Part shown: piece after piece, positions 1 to 8,377 of the stretch
How positions within the stretch are numbered: the stretch's first letter is position 1
How the letters are laid out: each line of letters opens with the position of its first letter
Assembly: GCF_045032955.1 (NCBI RefSeq)
Contig: NZ_JBJFZU010000014.1
Span: 7,258 to 71,257 of the forward strand
Direction of reading: 5' to 3'
From: Ornithinicoccus sp045032955
GTDB lineage: Bacteria; Actinomycetota; Actinomycetes; Actinomycetales; Dermatophilaceae
Length of the DNA: 64,000 bases
Made by a program: the position numbers and the translations under genes
The notes under the pieces: generated by a model
What the model saw: only the letters and a program-made list of their open reading frames with translations
Databases searched by the model: none
What the model was told of the DNA's origin: nothing

Positions 1-674
1 TGAGCGACTCGCCGCTGCAGATCAGCCCGTCGATCCTGGCCGCCGACTTCGCCGACCTGCGCGCCGGCCTCGAGGCGATCGCCACCGCGGACTGGGCGCA
101 CGTCGACGTGATGGACAACCACTTCGTGCCCAACCTCACCCTGGGCCGACCGGTGGTGGAGGCCCTCGCCCGGGTGAGCCCGGTGCCGCTGGACTGCCAC
201 CTGATGATCGAGGACCCGGACCGGTGGGCGCCCGGGTATGCCGAGGCCGGAGCGGGGTCGGTGACCTTCCACGTGGAGGCGGCCACCGACCCGGTCGCCA
301 CCGCGCGCGCCATCCGGTCCGAGGGGGCCAGGGCCGCCGTGGCGCTGAAGCCCGGGACTCCCTTCGCCCCCTACCGCGACCTGCTGGACGAGGTGGACAT
401 GGTGCTGGTGATGACCGTGGAGCCGGGCTTCGGCGGGCAGTCCTTCATGACGGACCAGCTCGCCAAGGTCCGGCAGGTCCGGGAGGCCGTCTCCCGCCGC
501 GGCGGCGAGATCTGGGTGCAGGTCGACGGGGGAGTGGCGCAGGACACGATCGGGGCCTGCGTCGAGGCGGGAGCCGACGTCTTCGTCGCCGGGTCGGCGG
601 TCTACGGCGCCGAGGACGTGGCCGCGGCGGTCGCCGGCCTGCGGGCCACCGCCGCCGCGCACCGCTGCGGCTGA
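1..674 (+). CDS. rpe: Ribulose-phosphate 3-epimerase, start codon cut by one base
   Basis: Interconverts D-ribulose 5-phosphate and D-xylulose 5-phosphate in the cytoplasmic pentose-phosphate pathway. The window opens with TG followed in frame by Ser-Asp-Ser-Pro-Leu-Gln, so the first base of an ATG or GTG start lies just outside; the ATG at 108 is internal. Family hallmarks are present: an N-terminal ISPSILAADF, metal-site HVDVMDNHFVPNLT, HLMIEDP, phosphate-loop EPGFGGQSF and a late VDGGV. About 224 residues in total, normal for a complete Rpe. In many actinobacteria rpe heads the riboflavin gene cluster, and here an FMN riboswitch follows it directly. Identity is near certain; the exact start is inferred. 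Confidence 0.96.
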   Translation, partial: SDSPLQISPSILAADFADLRAGLEAIATADWAHVDVMDNHFVPNLTLGRPVVEALARVSPVPLDCHLMIEDPDRWAPGYAEAGAGSVTFHVEAATDPVATARAIRSEGARAAVALKPGTPFAPYRDLLDEVDMVLVMTVEPGFGGQSFMTDQLAKVRQVREAVSRRGGEIWVQVDGGVAQDTIGACVEAGADVFVAGSAVYGAEDVAAAVAGLRATAAAHRCG

Positions 675-714
675 CAGGGCCATCGACAGGGCGGCCCGCA
701 CACCCGGTGGGGCG

Positions 715-720
715 TAGCAT
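715..720 (+). promoter_or_regulatory. Candidate -10 box (TAGCAT) of the FMN-riboswitch transcript
   Basis: TAGCAT fits the actinobacterial TAnnnT -10 pattern and ends 12 nt before the first paired base of the riboswitch aptamer, so a transcript would begin near 726-727, just ahead of stem P1. No convincing -35 hexamer is visible. It suggests that the transporter gene is transcribed from its own promoter rather than only by read-through from rpe. Confidence 0.4.
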
Positions 721-732
721 GGTCCGTGCACA

Positions 733-857
733 CGTGCTCCGGGGTCGGTGAAAATCCGAGCCGGCGGTCATAGTCCGCGACCCGTCCGCCACCAGCGGTC
801 GGTTGACCTGGTGGAACTCCAGGACCGACAGTCACAGTCTGGATGGGAGGCAGCACG
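733..857 (+). promoter_or_regulatory. FMN riboswitch (RFN element) aptamer
   Basis: The conserved RFN core is easy to read: GGGGTCGGTGAAAATCCGA, CCGGCGGTCATAGTCCGCGA, GGTTGACCTGGTGGAACTCC, then ACCGACAGTCACAGTCTGGA and TGGGAGG. Stem P1 closes with a perfect 6-bp pairing between CGTGCT (733-738) and AGCACG (852-857). The long variable stem P3 lies around 781-800. Riboswitches of this class bind flavin mononucleotide and repress riboflavin synthesis or transport genes. Here the only downstream genes are a PnuC-family transporter and a PH-domain protein, which identifies the transporter's likely substrate as riboflavin. The element lies in the 323-bp gap after rpe. Confidence 0.95.
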
Positions 858-997
858 CGGGCCGTTCGTCGGCGGTGTGCGGTCCTCGGTGACCGGCGCC
901 GGTCGGTCGGCGGCGCGCCTCCTCCACGCAGCTGCACCCCCGGCGCCGACACCCGGCGAGGGGCAGGTCCCCTCGCGTGACGACCGGAGGACCCGCG
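858..997 (+). promoter_or_regulatory. Riboswitch expression platform: anti-SD, hairpin and SD
   Basis: This leader joins the aptamer to the transporter start and holds no gene. It contains a 14-bp perfect palindrome (891-904), a pyrimidine run CCTCCTCC (918-925), a perfect 8-bp hairpin (956-963 with 969-976, 5-nt loop) and a Shine-Dalgarno GGAGGA at 986-991, six nt before GTG 998. No U-tract follows the hairpin, so translational control is more likely than termination. CCTCC can pair either with GGAGG of the SD (986-990) or with GGGAGG at the 3' side of the aptamer (845-850), a simple two-state scheme. The pairing alternatives are visible; the mechanism is inferred. Confidence 0.55.
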
Positions 998-1723
998 GTG
1001 GACGTCTGGAACGACCTCTTCTACGCCGAGCTCGACGTGCTGGGCCACCCCGTGGCCTGGCGGGAGGTGGTCGGCAACGGTTTCGGGCTCGCCTCCGCCC
1101 TGCTGGGCATGCGCCGCACCGTGTGGGCGTGGCCGGTCGGGATCGTCGGCAACGTCATCCTGTTCACGGTCTTCATGGGCGTCTGGTTCGCCAACCCCCA
1201 GGAGCACAGCCTCTTCGGGCAGGCCGCCCGGCAGGTCTTCTTCGTCCTCACCAGCGTCTACGGCTGGTGGCGCTGGCAGCAGTCCCGCAAGGGCCGCGCC
1301 AAGGGCGCCCCGGCGATCACCCCGCGCTGGGCCACCGCTCGCGAGCGGACGGCATACCTGGTCGCCGCGGCGCTGCTGGTCGTCCTGCTGCAGTGGGTCT
1401 TCGCGCAGGTGGGCGCCGGGTGGGAGGCGCCCCGCTGGTACTACTGGACCGACGCCTGGATCTTCGTCGGGTCGATGCTGGCGACGTACGCGATGGCGCG
1501 TGGCTGGGTCGACTTCTGGCTGGTCTGGATCGCCGTCGACCTGATCGGGGTGCCGCTGCTGTGGCACTCCGGCTACTACCCTTCCGCCGTGATGTATGCC
1601 GTCTACGGGGCCGTCGTCGCCTGGGGCTTCGTGGTGTGGTCCCGGGCCGCCCGCGACGAGGCGCCCCGACCGGCGGTCACCGGGGGAGGACCGGTCGGCG
1701 GGGACCGTACGCTGGTGCCGTGA
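998..1723 (+). CDS. ribM: PnuC-family riboflavin transporter (RibM/PnuX type)
   Basis: A 241-residue integral membrane protein with about seven hydrophobic segments and the PnuC-like stretch WAWPVGIVGN followed later by YGWWRWQQ. PnuC proteins are facilitators that pair with intracellular phosphorylation of their vitamin; members under FMN riboswitches in Corynebacterium and Streptomyces (RibM, PnuX) import riboflavin. The FMN riboswitch immediately upstream argues for riboflavin rather than nicotinamide riboside. I chose GTG 998 over the in-frame GTG 977 because a strong GGAGGA at 986-991 lies six nt before it, whereas 977 follows a hairpin without an SD. Its stop overlaps the next start (GTGA), implying a two-gene operon. 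Confidence 0.85.
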   Translation: MDVWNDLFYAELDVLGHPVAWREVVGNGFGLASALLGMRRTVWAWPVGIVGNVILFTVFMGVWFANPQEHSLFGQAARQVFFVLTSVYGWWRWQQSRKGRAKGAPAITPRWATARERTAYLVAAALLVVLLQWVFAQVGAGWEAPRWYYWTDAWIFVGSMLATYAMARGWVDFWLVWIAVDLIGVPLLWHSGYYPSAVMYAVYGAVVAWGFVVWSRAARDEAPRPAVTGGGPVGGDRTLVP

Positions 1724-2184
1724 GCACCAGCAGCGCCGGCACCACCGACCCCTACGCCACCTTCCGTCCCCGGATCGGCGCCTGGGTGGGCCGCCTCGGT
1801 GCCCTCGCCTCGGTCCTCGTCTTCGGCGCCATCGCGCTCTTCGGCCCCAGCAGCGCACGGGTCTCCACCACCATGGCGGTGCTCGACCGCGGGCTCATCC
1901 TGGGCTTCGGGGTGCTGATGGCCCTCGGCCTGTGGCGCTACGGCCAGCTCCGGGCGGTCCCCAGCACCGAGGGGCTGCTGGTGGTGAACCTGCTGCGGCG
2001 GCACCAGCTGGAGTGGGCCCAGATCCTGCGGGTCGGCTACGCCGGCGGATCGGCCTGGGCGGTGCTCGAGCTGACCGACACCGAGGAGGTCGCGGTGATG
2101 GCGATCCAGAGCGCCGACGGGCAGCGCGCCCGCGTCGAGGCGTCCCGGCTGGCGGCGCTGGTGGCGCACCACCAGCAGGGGTAG
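1720..2184 (+). CDS. PH-domain-containing membrane-associated protein
   Basis: A 154-residue protein with two N-terminal hydrophobic segments (about residues 22-42 and 54-72) followed by a compact beta-rich domain of the bacterial PH-like type found in short actinobacterial proteins. Function is unknown. In many actinobacteria a PH-domain gene of this kind sits downstream of the riboflavin (and sometimes hisE-hisG) genes, so its place here marks the far end of that locus. GTG 1720 overlaps the transporter stop by four nt; a TACGCT box at 1708-1713, six nt upstream, could also give a leaderless internal transcript. Convergent with the next gene; only 25 nt separate them. Confidence 0.75.
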   Translation: MSTSSAGTTDPYATFRPRIGAWVGRLGALASVLVFGAIALFGPSSARVSTTMAVLDRGLILGFGVLMALGLWRYGQLRAVPSTEGLLVVNLLRRHQLEWAQILRVGYAGGSAWAVLELTDTEEVAVMAIQSADGQRARVEASRLAALVAHHQQG

Positions 2185-2209
2185 CGCTGGACCGGACCGA
2201 CCGGGCGGC

Positions 2210-3373
2210 TCAGCCCTCGGGGTCCATCTCCTCCCGGGTGGAGGGCACCCGCTGCCGGGCCTCGGTCAGCGTCATCCCGGAGAGCACCAGCAGGTCGACG
2301 ACGGTGGACCGGACCTGGGCCCGCATCACCTCCGCGGACAGCTCGGCCCGGGAGTGGCTCCAGGTCGACTGCCGGGCCAGGTGCACCAGGTCCTCCTGGG
2401 CCGGTCCGAGCGGGGTCCGGTCCGCCAGGTGCTCCTGGATGGTGGCGCTGGCCTCGGCGAGGGCCTCGACCATGTCGATGTAGGTGTCCGGGACGAACTC
2501 GTCCGCGCTGACGGCGGCCTCGGCGCGGCGGGCCAGCACCCGGACGTTGCGGATGGCCAGGTCCAGCGGTGGCAGCAGTGTCTGGATCTCCCGGACCTCG
2601 GCCCGGGACGCCCCGGAGAGCAGCGGGGCCACCCGGGCGGCGGCGACCGCCTCGGCGGTCGAGGCGCGCAGCACGTCGAGCTCGGTCGACAGCCCGCGTG
2701 CCGTCTCCAGGGCCCGGACCGCGCGGCCGGCGTCCCGGTTGCGCAGGCTCTGCGCGGTGTCGGTGAGCATCTCTGCCAGGTGGCCGACCAGCTCCACGAC
2801 CCGCTCCCTCGGCCGCCGGGTGGTGGAGCGCAGGGGGGCCAGCATGGCGATGACCATGGCCACCCCACCGCCGACGGCGGCGTCCAGCCACCGGCTCAGC
2901 GCCTCGCCGTCCCCGGCCACCAGGGTGGTGATGATGACGCCCTGGATCCCGGCCTGCATCATCAGCAGCTGGCCGGCGCCGGCCAGCACCGCCAGCGACA
3001 TGGCCACGACGCAGACCGCCAGGATCTGCCACAGCCCGGTGCCGAACGAGTTCACGAACAGGTCCCCGATGGCGACCCCGATGGCCACCCCGATGGTGAG
3101 CTCGACGATCCGCCGGAGCCGGTCCTCGTAGGTCAGCCCCAGACAGACCATCGCGGTGATCGGGGCGAAGAAGGGCAACGGGTGACCCAGCACGTCGTGC
3201 GCGAGGAACCAGGCGATGGTGGCGCCGGTGGCCGCCTGCAGGATGAGCCAGGCGCGGGCCCGCAGGCGCAGCGCGCGGGCCCGCAGGGCGACCGGCCGGA
3301 TCCCGTCGCGCAGCGGGTCCAGGGCGTGCACGACCCGTCCCGTGGCCCGGGCCCGCTCGCGGTCACCGTTCAT
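2210..3373 (-). CDS. FUSC-family inner-membrane protein (aromatic acid exporter-like)
   Basis: 387 residues. After a short basic N-terminus come hydrophobic segments between about residues 38 and 180 in the arrangement typical of the FUSC/DUF939 superfamily, then a long Ala- and Glu-rich helical cytoplasmic half (about 190-387). Relatives are implicated in efflux of aromatic or hydrophobic acids, but no substrate can be read from the sequence. The chosen start is ATG 3373 (MNGDRERARA); a CACACT hexamer six nt upstream of the ATG may be a -10 box giving a leaderless message. It follows the TIGR03085-like gene with 14 nt between stop and start, so the two may be co-transcribed. Confidence 0.75.
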   Translation of the reverse strand: MNGDRERARATGRVVHALDPLRDGIRPVALRARALRLRARAWLILQAATGATIAWFLAHDVLGHPLPFFAPITAMVCLGLTYEDRLRRIVELTIGVAIGVAIGDLFVNSFGTGLWQILAVCVVAMSLAVLAGAGQLLMMQAGIQGVIITTLVAGDGEALSRWLDAAVGGGVAMVIAMLAPLRSTTRRPRERVVELVGHLAEMLTDTAQSLRNRDAGRAVRALETARGLSTELDVLRASTAEAVAAARVAPLLSGASRAEVREIQTLLPPLDLAIRNVRVLARRAEAAVSADEFVPDTYIDMVEALAEASATIQEHLADRTPLGPAQEDLVHLARQSTWSHSRAELSAEVMRAQVRSTVVDLLVLSGMTLTEARQRVPSTREEMDPEG

Positions 3374-3387
3374 GAGCCCAGTGTGGC

Positions 3388-4026
3388 TCAGAGGCGGGTG
3401 CGGTGGGTGGCGAAGGCCTGCAGGTCCTCCGCGGAGCCCTGCACCTCGACCCGGGCGACCTCGGTGCGGCCGAAGAGGTGCAGCACCAGCTCCAACGGGG
3501 TCCCGTACAGCACGACGGTCCCGGCCGCGGCCGGGGGACGGCGCAGCGCCGCGCGCCCGTGACCCTGCGCCACCACGACGACGCCGGTCGGCGAGCCCCG
3601 GGTCAGCATCCGGCCCATCGAGGTGACCGTGCGCCACAGCCCCTCCTGCACCGGGCCGGGCAGGTCCGTCGGCGCCCAGTCCGGCTGGGCCCGGACCATG
3701 TCCTCGTGGTGGATGCTCAGCTCGGCCACGTTCACCGCACGGTCCAGCACCCCGATCCGGGTCGGCCACCACGGGGCGGGCCCGGAGCGCACCTGCGCGA
3801 CCAGCTCGGGGAAGGGGCGGGCGGCCACCCGGTCCTGCAGCGTCCGGGTCCGGCGCTGCAGCACCTCCACGTCGAGCCCGATCCCCGGCAGGGCGTCCGG
3901 CCGGGACTCGCGCACGACCAGGTGCGCGAGCAGGTCGGCCACCGTCCACGGCGAGCACAGCGTCGGAGCCTGCGGGCCGAGCTCGGTGGCGGTGCCGGCG
4001 ATGAGGTCTCTGAGCTGGTAGGGCAT
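3388..4026 (-). CDS. TIGR03085-type DinB/mycothiol-maleylpyruvate-isomerase-like protein
   Basis: A 212-residue cytoplasmic protein. The N-terminal PWTVADLLAHLVVRE resembles the helical DinB/MDMPI fold, and a histidine pair in LSIHHEDMVRAQ fits the metal site of that fold. The overall architecture matches the actinobacterial TIGR03085 family, whose members are proposed to bind metal and perhaps use mycothiol; no reaction is established. Start ATG 4026 is preceded by GATGAGG. It is divergent from the ABC exporter that begins at 4126, with about 100 bp shared between the two. Confidence 0.75.
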   Translation of the reverse strand: MPYQLRDLIAGTATELGPQAPTLCSPWTVADLLAHLVVRESRPDALPGIGLDVEVLQRRTRTLQDRVAARPFPELVAQVRSGPAPWWPTRIGVLDRAVNVAELSIHHEDMVRAQPDWAPTDLPGPVQEGLWRTVTSMGRMLTRGSPTGVVVVAQGHGRAALRRPPAAAGTVVLYGTPLELVLHLFGRTEVARVEVQGSAEDLQAFATHRTRL

Positions 4027-4125
4027 ACCTCATCTCACCACGCCGCAGGACTGTCAGCGGCGCGTGGTTGGATAGGTGCTCGATCCATCCCCCTACACCA
4101 CCGCCTCCTGGAGGTCCCCTTCTCC

Positions 4126-5961
4126 ATGTCCACGACCAGCGCCCCCGTGCCCCGTCCCGTCGCCAGCCGCGCCGTCCTGCGCCGTGGTCTCAAGGTGGTC
4201 TGGGGCGGCATGGTGCAGGAGCGTCGGCCCTTCTCGGTCGCCGTGGTCGGTGCTGTGCTGTGGGCCTCCGCGACCGTCGGGACGGCCTGGGCGATCGGCT
4301 GGCTGACCGACACCGTCGTCGAGCCGGCGGTCCGGGTGCGCGAGGTGGAGGCGGCCGGGCTGTGGGCCATCTTCGGGGTGCTGCTGGCGGTGCTGCTGGT
4401 CAACGTGCTCGGGGTGATCCTGCGCCGGGTCTACGCGACCATCGCCGGGTTCAACCTGCAGGCCTCGTACCGGCGTCGGGTCACCCGGCAGTACCTGCGG
4501 CTGCCGCTGTCCTGGCACCACGCCCACCCGTCGGGGCAGCTGCTGTCCCGGGCGCACGCGGACGTGGAGGCGACCTGGCAGGTCTTCAACCCGCTGCCGA
4601 TGGCCATCGGGGTCATCTTCATGCTGATCATCGCGGGCACCATGATGGTGCTGGTCGATCCCTTCCTGGCCTTCATCGGGCTGCTCGTCTTCCCCGGCCT
4701 GTTCGGTGCCAACCTGATCTTCCAGCGGGTCATGTCCCCGCGGATCACGCTCGCCCAGCAGCTGCGGGCCGAGGTGGCCGAGGTCGCGCACGAGTCCTTC
4801 GAGGCCGGCCTGATCGTCAAGGCCATGGGCCGCGAGGACCAGGAGGCGGACCGTTTCCGGCACAAGACCTTCGAGCTGCGGGACGCGCTCATCCGGGTCG
4901 GGCGCACCCGGGGCGTCTTCGAGCCGGTGATCGAGGCGATCCCCACGCTGGGCACGCTGGCGGTGCTGGGCGTCGGCACCTGGCAGGTCTCCAGGGGCGA
5001 GCTGGACGCCGCGCAGGTGGTGCAGATGGCCTACCTGTTCTCGATCCTCGCCTTCCCGGTGCGGGCCCTGGGCTGGGTCCTCGCCGAGCTGCCGCGGTCG
5101 GTCGTCGGGCACGACCGGGTGCAGCACGTGCTCACCGCCGAGGGAGGTATGCCCTACGGCAGCACCACCTTCCCGCGCCGCAGCGGCCCCGCCGAGGCCG
5201 AGCTGGAGAGGGCCGTCTACTCGCACCCGGGGGAGGAGACGCCGACGGTCCGCGGGGTCGACCTGGACATGCCCAGCGGCAGCACTGTCGCGCTGGTGGG
5301 GCCCACCGGCTCGGGCAAGACGACGATCACCAACCTGGCGCTGCGGCTGGTCGACACCGACGCCGGACAGGTGCGGCTCGACGGGATCGAGGCGCGCGAC
5401 CTGGCCCAGGGGCAGATCCCGGCCGCGGCGACGCTGGTCGCGCAGCAGACGTTCATGTTCGACGACAGCGTCCGCGGCAACATCACCCTCGGCGAGGACG
5501 CCGACGACGCCTCGGTGTGGGAGTCGCTGCGGATCGCCCAGGCCGAGGACTTCGTCCGCTCCCTGCCCGACGGGATCGACACCTTCATCGGTGAGCGCGG
5601 CGGCACCCTCTCCGGCGGTCAGCGGCAGCGGATCGCGCTGGCCCGCGCGATCTGGCGCCGGCCGAGGCTGCTGGTGCTGGACGACGCCACCAGCGCGGTC
5701 GACCCCTCGGTGGAGCAGGCCATCCTGACAGGCCTGCGTGAGGCCCGGGGCGGGATGACGGTGCTGGTCGTGGCCTACCGGATGGCGACCATCCTGCTGG
5801 CCGACTCGATCGTCTACGTGGAGCACGGGCAGGTCGTCGACCGGGGGCCGCACCGGGAGCTGGTGGCCCGCTGCAGCGGGTACGCCGACCTGGTGAACGC
5901 CTATGCGAGGGAGGCCGCCGAACGGGACGCGGTGACGCGTCAGGAGGAGAACGACCAGTGA
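4126..5961 (+). CDS. ABC exporter half-transporter with degenerate ATPase site
   Basis: 611 residues: six-helix exporter membrane domain (about 20-330) and an ATP-binding domain (about 350-600). Visible motifs are Walker A GPTGSGKT (392-399), signature LSGGQRQR and Walker B LLVLDDATSAVD. The catalytic glutamate after Walker B is Asp520 and the switch histidine is Tyr551 (VAYRMAT), the pattern of the non-hydrolysing site in heterodimeric exporters such as TM287/288. The partner is the next gene, overlapping by four nt. ATG 4126 has GGAGG at 4110-4114. Substrate unknown; lipid or drug export is usual for the family. Upstream in-frame sequence overlaps the divergent gene and is not coding. Confidence 0.92.
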   Translation: MSTTSAPVPRPVASRAVLRRGLKVVWGGMVQERRPFSVAVVGAVLWASATVGTAWAIGWLTDTVVEPAVRVREVEAAGLWAIFGVLLAVLLVNVLGVILRRVYATIAGFNLQASYRRRVTRQYLRLPLSWHHAHPSGQLLSRAHADVEATWQVFNPLPMAIGVIFMLIIAGTMMVLVDPFLAFIGLLVFPGLFGANLIFQRVMSPRITLAQQLRAEVAEVAHESFEAGLIVKAMGREDQEADRFRHKTFELRDALIRVGRTRGVFEPVIEAIPTLGTLAVLGVGTWQVSRGELDAAQVVQMAYLFSILAFPVRALGWVLAELPRSVVGHDRVQHVLTAEGGMPYGSTTFPRRSGPAEAELERAVYSHPGEETPTVRGVDLDMPSGSTVALVGPTGSGKTTITNLALRLVDTDAGQVRLDGIEARDLAQGQIPAAATLVAQQTFMFDDSVRGNITLGEDADDASVWESLRIAQAEDFVRSLPDGIDTFIGERGGTLSGGQRQRIALARAIWRRPRLLVLDDATSAVDPSVEQAILTGLREARGGMTVLVVAYRMATILLADSIVYVEHGQVVDRGPHRELVARCSGYADLVNAYAREAAERDAVTRQEENDQ

Positions 5962-7760
5962 GCACCGAGCAGCACGACTCGAGCCGGATCGGCGCCCAGT
6001 CCGACCTGAACACCATGGACACCCTCAAGCGGGGTCTGCAGCTCTCGCCCGAGCTGCGGGTGGGCCTCTGGGTGACCGTGGGGCTGGCCCTGGTCGCCAC
6101 CCTGGGTCGCGTCATCATCCCGTTCGTCGTCCAGCAGACCACCGACAACGGCATCCTCGCCGACGGCGGCCCGGACGTCGCCTTCGTCTTCCGCGCGATC
6201 GGCATCTCGGCCCTGGTCATCGTGGTGACCTCGATCGCCCAGTACGCGGTCAACGTGCGTCTCTTCACCGCCGCCGAGTCGGGGCTGGCCACGCTGCGGA
6301 TGAAGGCCTTCCGGCACATCCACGACCTGTCCATGCTCACCCAGAGCACCGAACGGCGCGGCTCGCTGGTCTCCCGGGTCACCAGCGACGTCGACACCAT
6401 CTCCATGTTCGTCCAGTTCGGCGGACTGATGCTGCTCATCAGCACCGCGCAGATCGTGCTGGCGACCGGCCTCATGTTCTTCTACAGCCCACCGCTGGCG
6501 CTGGTCGTCTACCTGTGCTTCATCCCGCTGGTGCTGCTGGTGCGCCGGTTCCAGCCCATCCTCGGGCGGGCCTACGGCGCGGTCCGGGAACGGGTCGGCG
6601 ACCTGCTCGGCTCCATCAGCGAGTCGATCGTCGGTGCGACCACGATCCGCGCCTACGGCGTCGAGGAGCGGACCTCCGAGCGGATCGACCGGGCCATCGA
6701 GGCGCACCGGGCCTCGGCGATCACCGCGCAGATCCGCTCGGTCATGGCCTTCGTCTCCGGGCAGGCCTTCGCCGGGATCACCACGGCCGTGGTGCTGGTG
6801 GTGGGGACGGTGCTGGCCACCCAGGGGCGGATCACCCTGGGCGAGCTGCTGGCCTTCCTCTTCCTCGTCAACCTCTTCACCCAACCGGTCCTGATGGCCA
6901 CCGAGATCCTCAACGAGATGCAGAACGCCGTCGCCGGGTGGCGTCGGGTCATCGGTGTCATCGACACCCCCGCCGACGTCACCGACCCCGGCGAGGAGGG
7001 CACGGTCCTGCACCGCGGCCCGATCACCGTCGACTTCGACGGGGTCTGGTTCTCCTACCCGGACGGACCGCCGGTGCTGCGCGACATCGACCTGCGGATC
7101 GAGCCGCACACCCGGGTGGCCGTGGTCGGCCAGACCGGCTCGGGCAAGACCACCCTGGCCAAGCTGCTGACCCGGCTGATGGACCCGGCGGAGGGGGCGG
7201 TCCGCCTGGACGGGGTCGACCTGCGCACGGTGCGCTTCTCCAGCCTGCGGCAGCGCGTCGTCCTGGTGCCCCAGGAGGGCTTCCTCTTCGACGGCGACCT
7301 GGCCTCGAACATGCGCTTCGGCAAGCCCGAGGCCACCGACGAGGACCTGCACCTGGCGGTGACCGAGCTGGGGCTGGACGCCTGGGTCGATGGCCTCGCG
7401 CACGGGCTGGCCACCCCGGTGGGCCAGCGCGGTGAGTCGATGTCCGCCGGTGAGCGGCAGCTGGTGGCGATCGTGCGCGCCTACCTGGCCGACCCCGACC
7501 TGCTCGTCCTGGACGAGGCGACCAGCGCCGTCGACCCCTCCACCGAGGTGCGGGTGCAGCGGGCACTGGAGGGCCTGACCCGGGGCCGGACCTCGGTGGC
7601 GATCGCGCACCGACTCTCCACCGCCGAGGCCGCCGACCTGGTCGTGGTGGTGGACGACGGGCGCATCGTCGAGCTCGGGCACCACCGCGAGCTGGTGGGC
7701 CAGGGCGGGGTCTACTCGCGCATGCACCGCTCCTGGGCCTCCCAGCAGACCGGCGACTGA
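5958..7760 (+). CDS. ABC exporter half-transporter with catalytic ATPase site
   Basis: 600 residues, same exporter architecture as its partner: membrane domain about 40-330, nucleotide-binding domain about 350-590 with Walker A GQTGSGKTT. Glu520 follows Walker B and His551 fills the switch loop (IAHRLST), so this subunit carries the competent Walker machinery. Its own signature is non-consensus MSAGERQ (495-501), which would face the partner's degenerate site. Together the two genes form one active and one degenerate site, a textbook heterodimer. GTG 5958 overlaps the upstream stop and is preceded by AGGAGGA. The next gene starts two nt after its stop, tying the exporter to the trp genes. Confidence 0.93.
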   Translation: MSTEQHDSSRIGAQSDLNTMDTLKRGLQLSPELRVGLWVTVGLALVATLGRVIIPFVVQQTTDNGILADGGPDVAFVFRAIGISALVIVVTSIAQYAVNVRLFTAAESGLATLRMKAFRHIHDLSMLTQSTERRGSLVSRVTSDVDTISMFVQFGGLMLLISTAQIVLATGLMFFYSPPLALVVYLCFIPLVLLVRRFQPILGRAYGAVRERVGDLLGSISESIVGATTIRAYGVEERTSERIDRAIEAHRASAITAQIRSVMAFVSGQAFAGITTAVVLVVGTVLATQGRITLGELLAFLFLVNLFTQPVLMATEILNEMQNAVAGWRRVIGVIDTPADVTDPGEEGTVLHRGPITVDFDGVWFSYPDGPPVLRDIDLRIEPHTRVAVVGQTGSGKTTLAKLLTRLMDPAEGAVRLDGVDLRTVRFSSLRQRVVLVPQEGFLFDGDLASNMRFGKPEATDEDLHLAVTELGLDAWVDGLAHGLATPVGQRGESMSAGERQLVAIVRAYLADPDLLVLDEATSAVDPSTEVRVQRALEGLTRGRTSVAIAHRLSTAEAADLVVVVDDGRIVELGHHRELVGQGGVYSRMHRSWASQQTGD

Positions 7761-7761
7761 G

Positions 7762-8358
7762 GTGGCGGCCGGCGCGAGGCGACCGGGCAGGAGTTTGCTG
7801 CTGACCGTCGCCCTCCTCGGCCTCGCCCTGGCGATGCTGTGCACGACCCAGCCGTGGAGCGACGCCCGCCGGGTCGACCCGGCCGGGCTGGTCTGGGAGG
7901 CGGAGGTCGCCGGCGCCTCCCTCGCGCCGCTGGCCGGCGCGCTGCTGCCGGTGGCCGTGTGCGCGGTGCTGGTGGCGCAGGCGATCCGTGGGCGTGGACG
8001 GCTGCTGCTCACCGGTCTCGCCACGCTGGCCGCGGCGGGGGCGGCCGCCTCGACCCTGCTCGCGGCACCCTCGGGGGCGACGCCCTGGTGGTGGCTCGCC
8101 GGGGCATCCACCCTGGTCGCGGCCCTGGCGCTGGCCCTGCTGGTGCTGACCGACGCGAGGGCTGCGACCAGGGGGACGGTTCCGGTGACGGTACCGGAGC
8201 GGCATACCGGCACGCTGCCCCCGCACGAGCACCGCCGCCGGTCCGAGGCGGCGACCTGGGCCGCCCTGAGCCACGGGCAGGACCCGACGGCGAGCCCCTC
8301 ACCACGCGGCGACGGTGCGGCTGGCAGAATGTCGTCCGACAGCGCCAGCACCCCCTGA
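7762..8358 (+). CDS. Trp-operon-associated membrane protein (TIGR02234 type)
   Basis: 198 residues with four hydrophobic segments (about 10-28, 52-75, 80-97 and 108-128) and a polar Pro/Ser/Arg-rich tail predicted to be cytoplasmic. The sequence TQPWSD between helices one and two and the place immediately upstream of an HGxxPAAW gene and trpC match the actinobacterial family found beside tryptophan genes. No biochemical role is known. GTG 7762 begins two nt after the exporter stop. The trpE gene that usually precedes this family is not here. Confidence 0.8.
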   Translation: MAAGARRPGRSLLLTVALLGLALAMLCTTQPWSDARRVDPAGLVWEAEVAGASLAPLAGALLPVAVCAVLVAQAIRGRGRLLLTGLATLAAAGAAASTLLAAPSGATPWWWLAGASTLVAALALALLVLTDARAATRGTVPVTVPERHTGTLPPHEHRRRSEAATWAALSHGQDPTASPSPRGDGAAGRMSSDSASTP

Positions 8359-8377
8359 GTCGAGGAGACCCGGAGAC

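Noticed and set aside
891..904. Perfect palindrome GACCGGCGCCGGTC in the ribM leader as an operator
   Set aside because: It lies within a riboswitch leader where structure is expected, and short GC palindromes arise readily at this base composition; not reported as a separate site.
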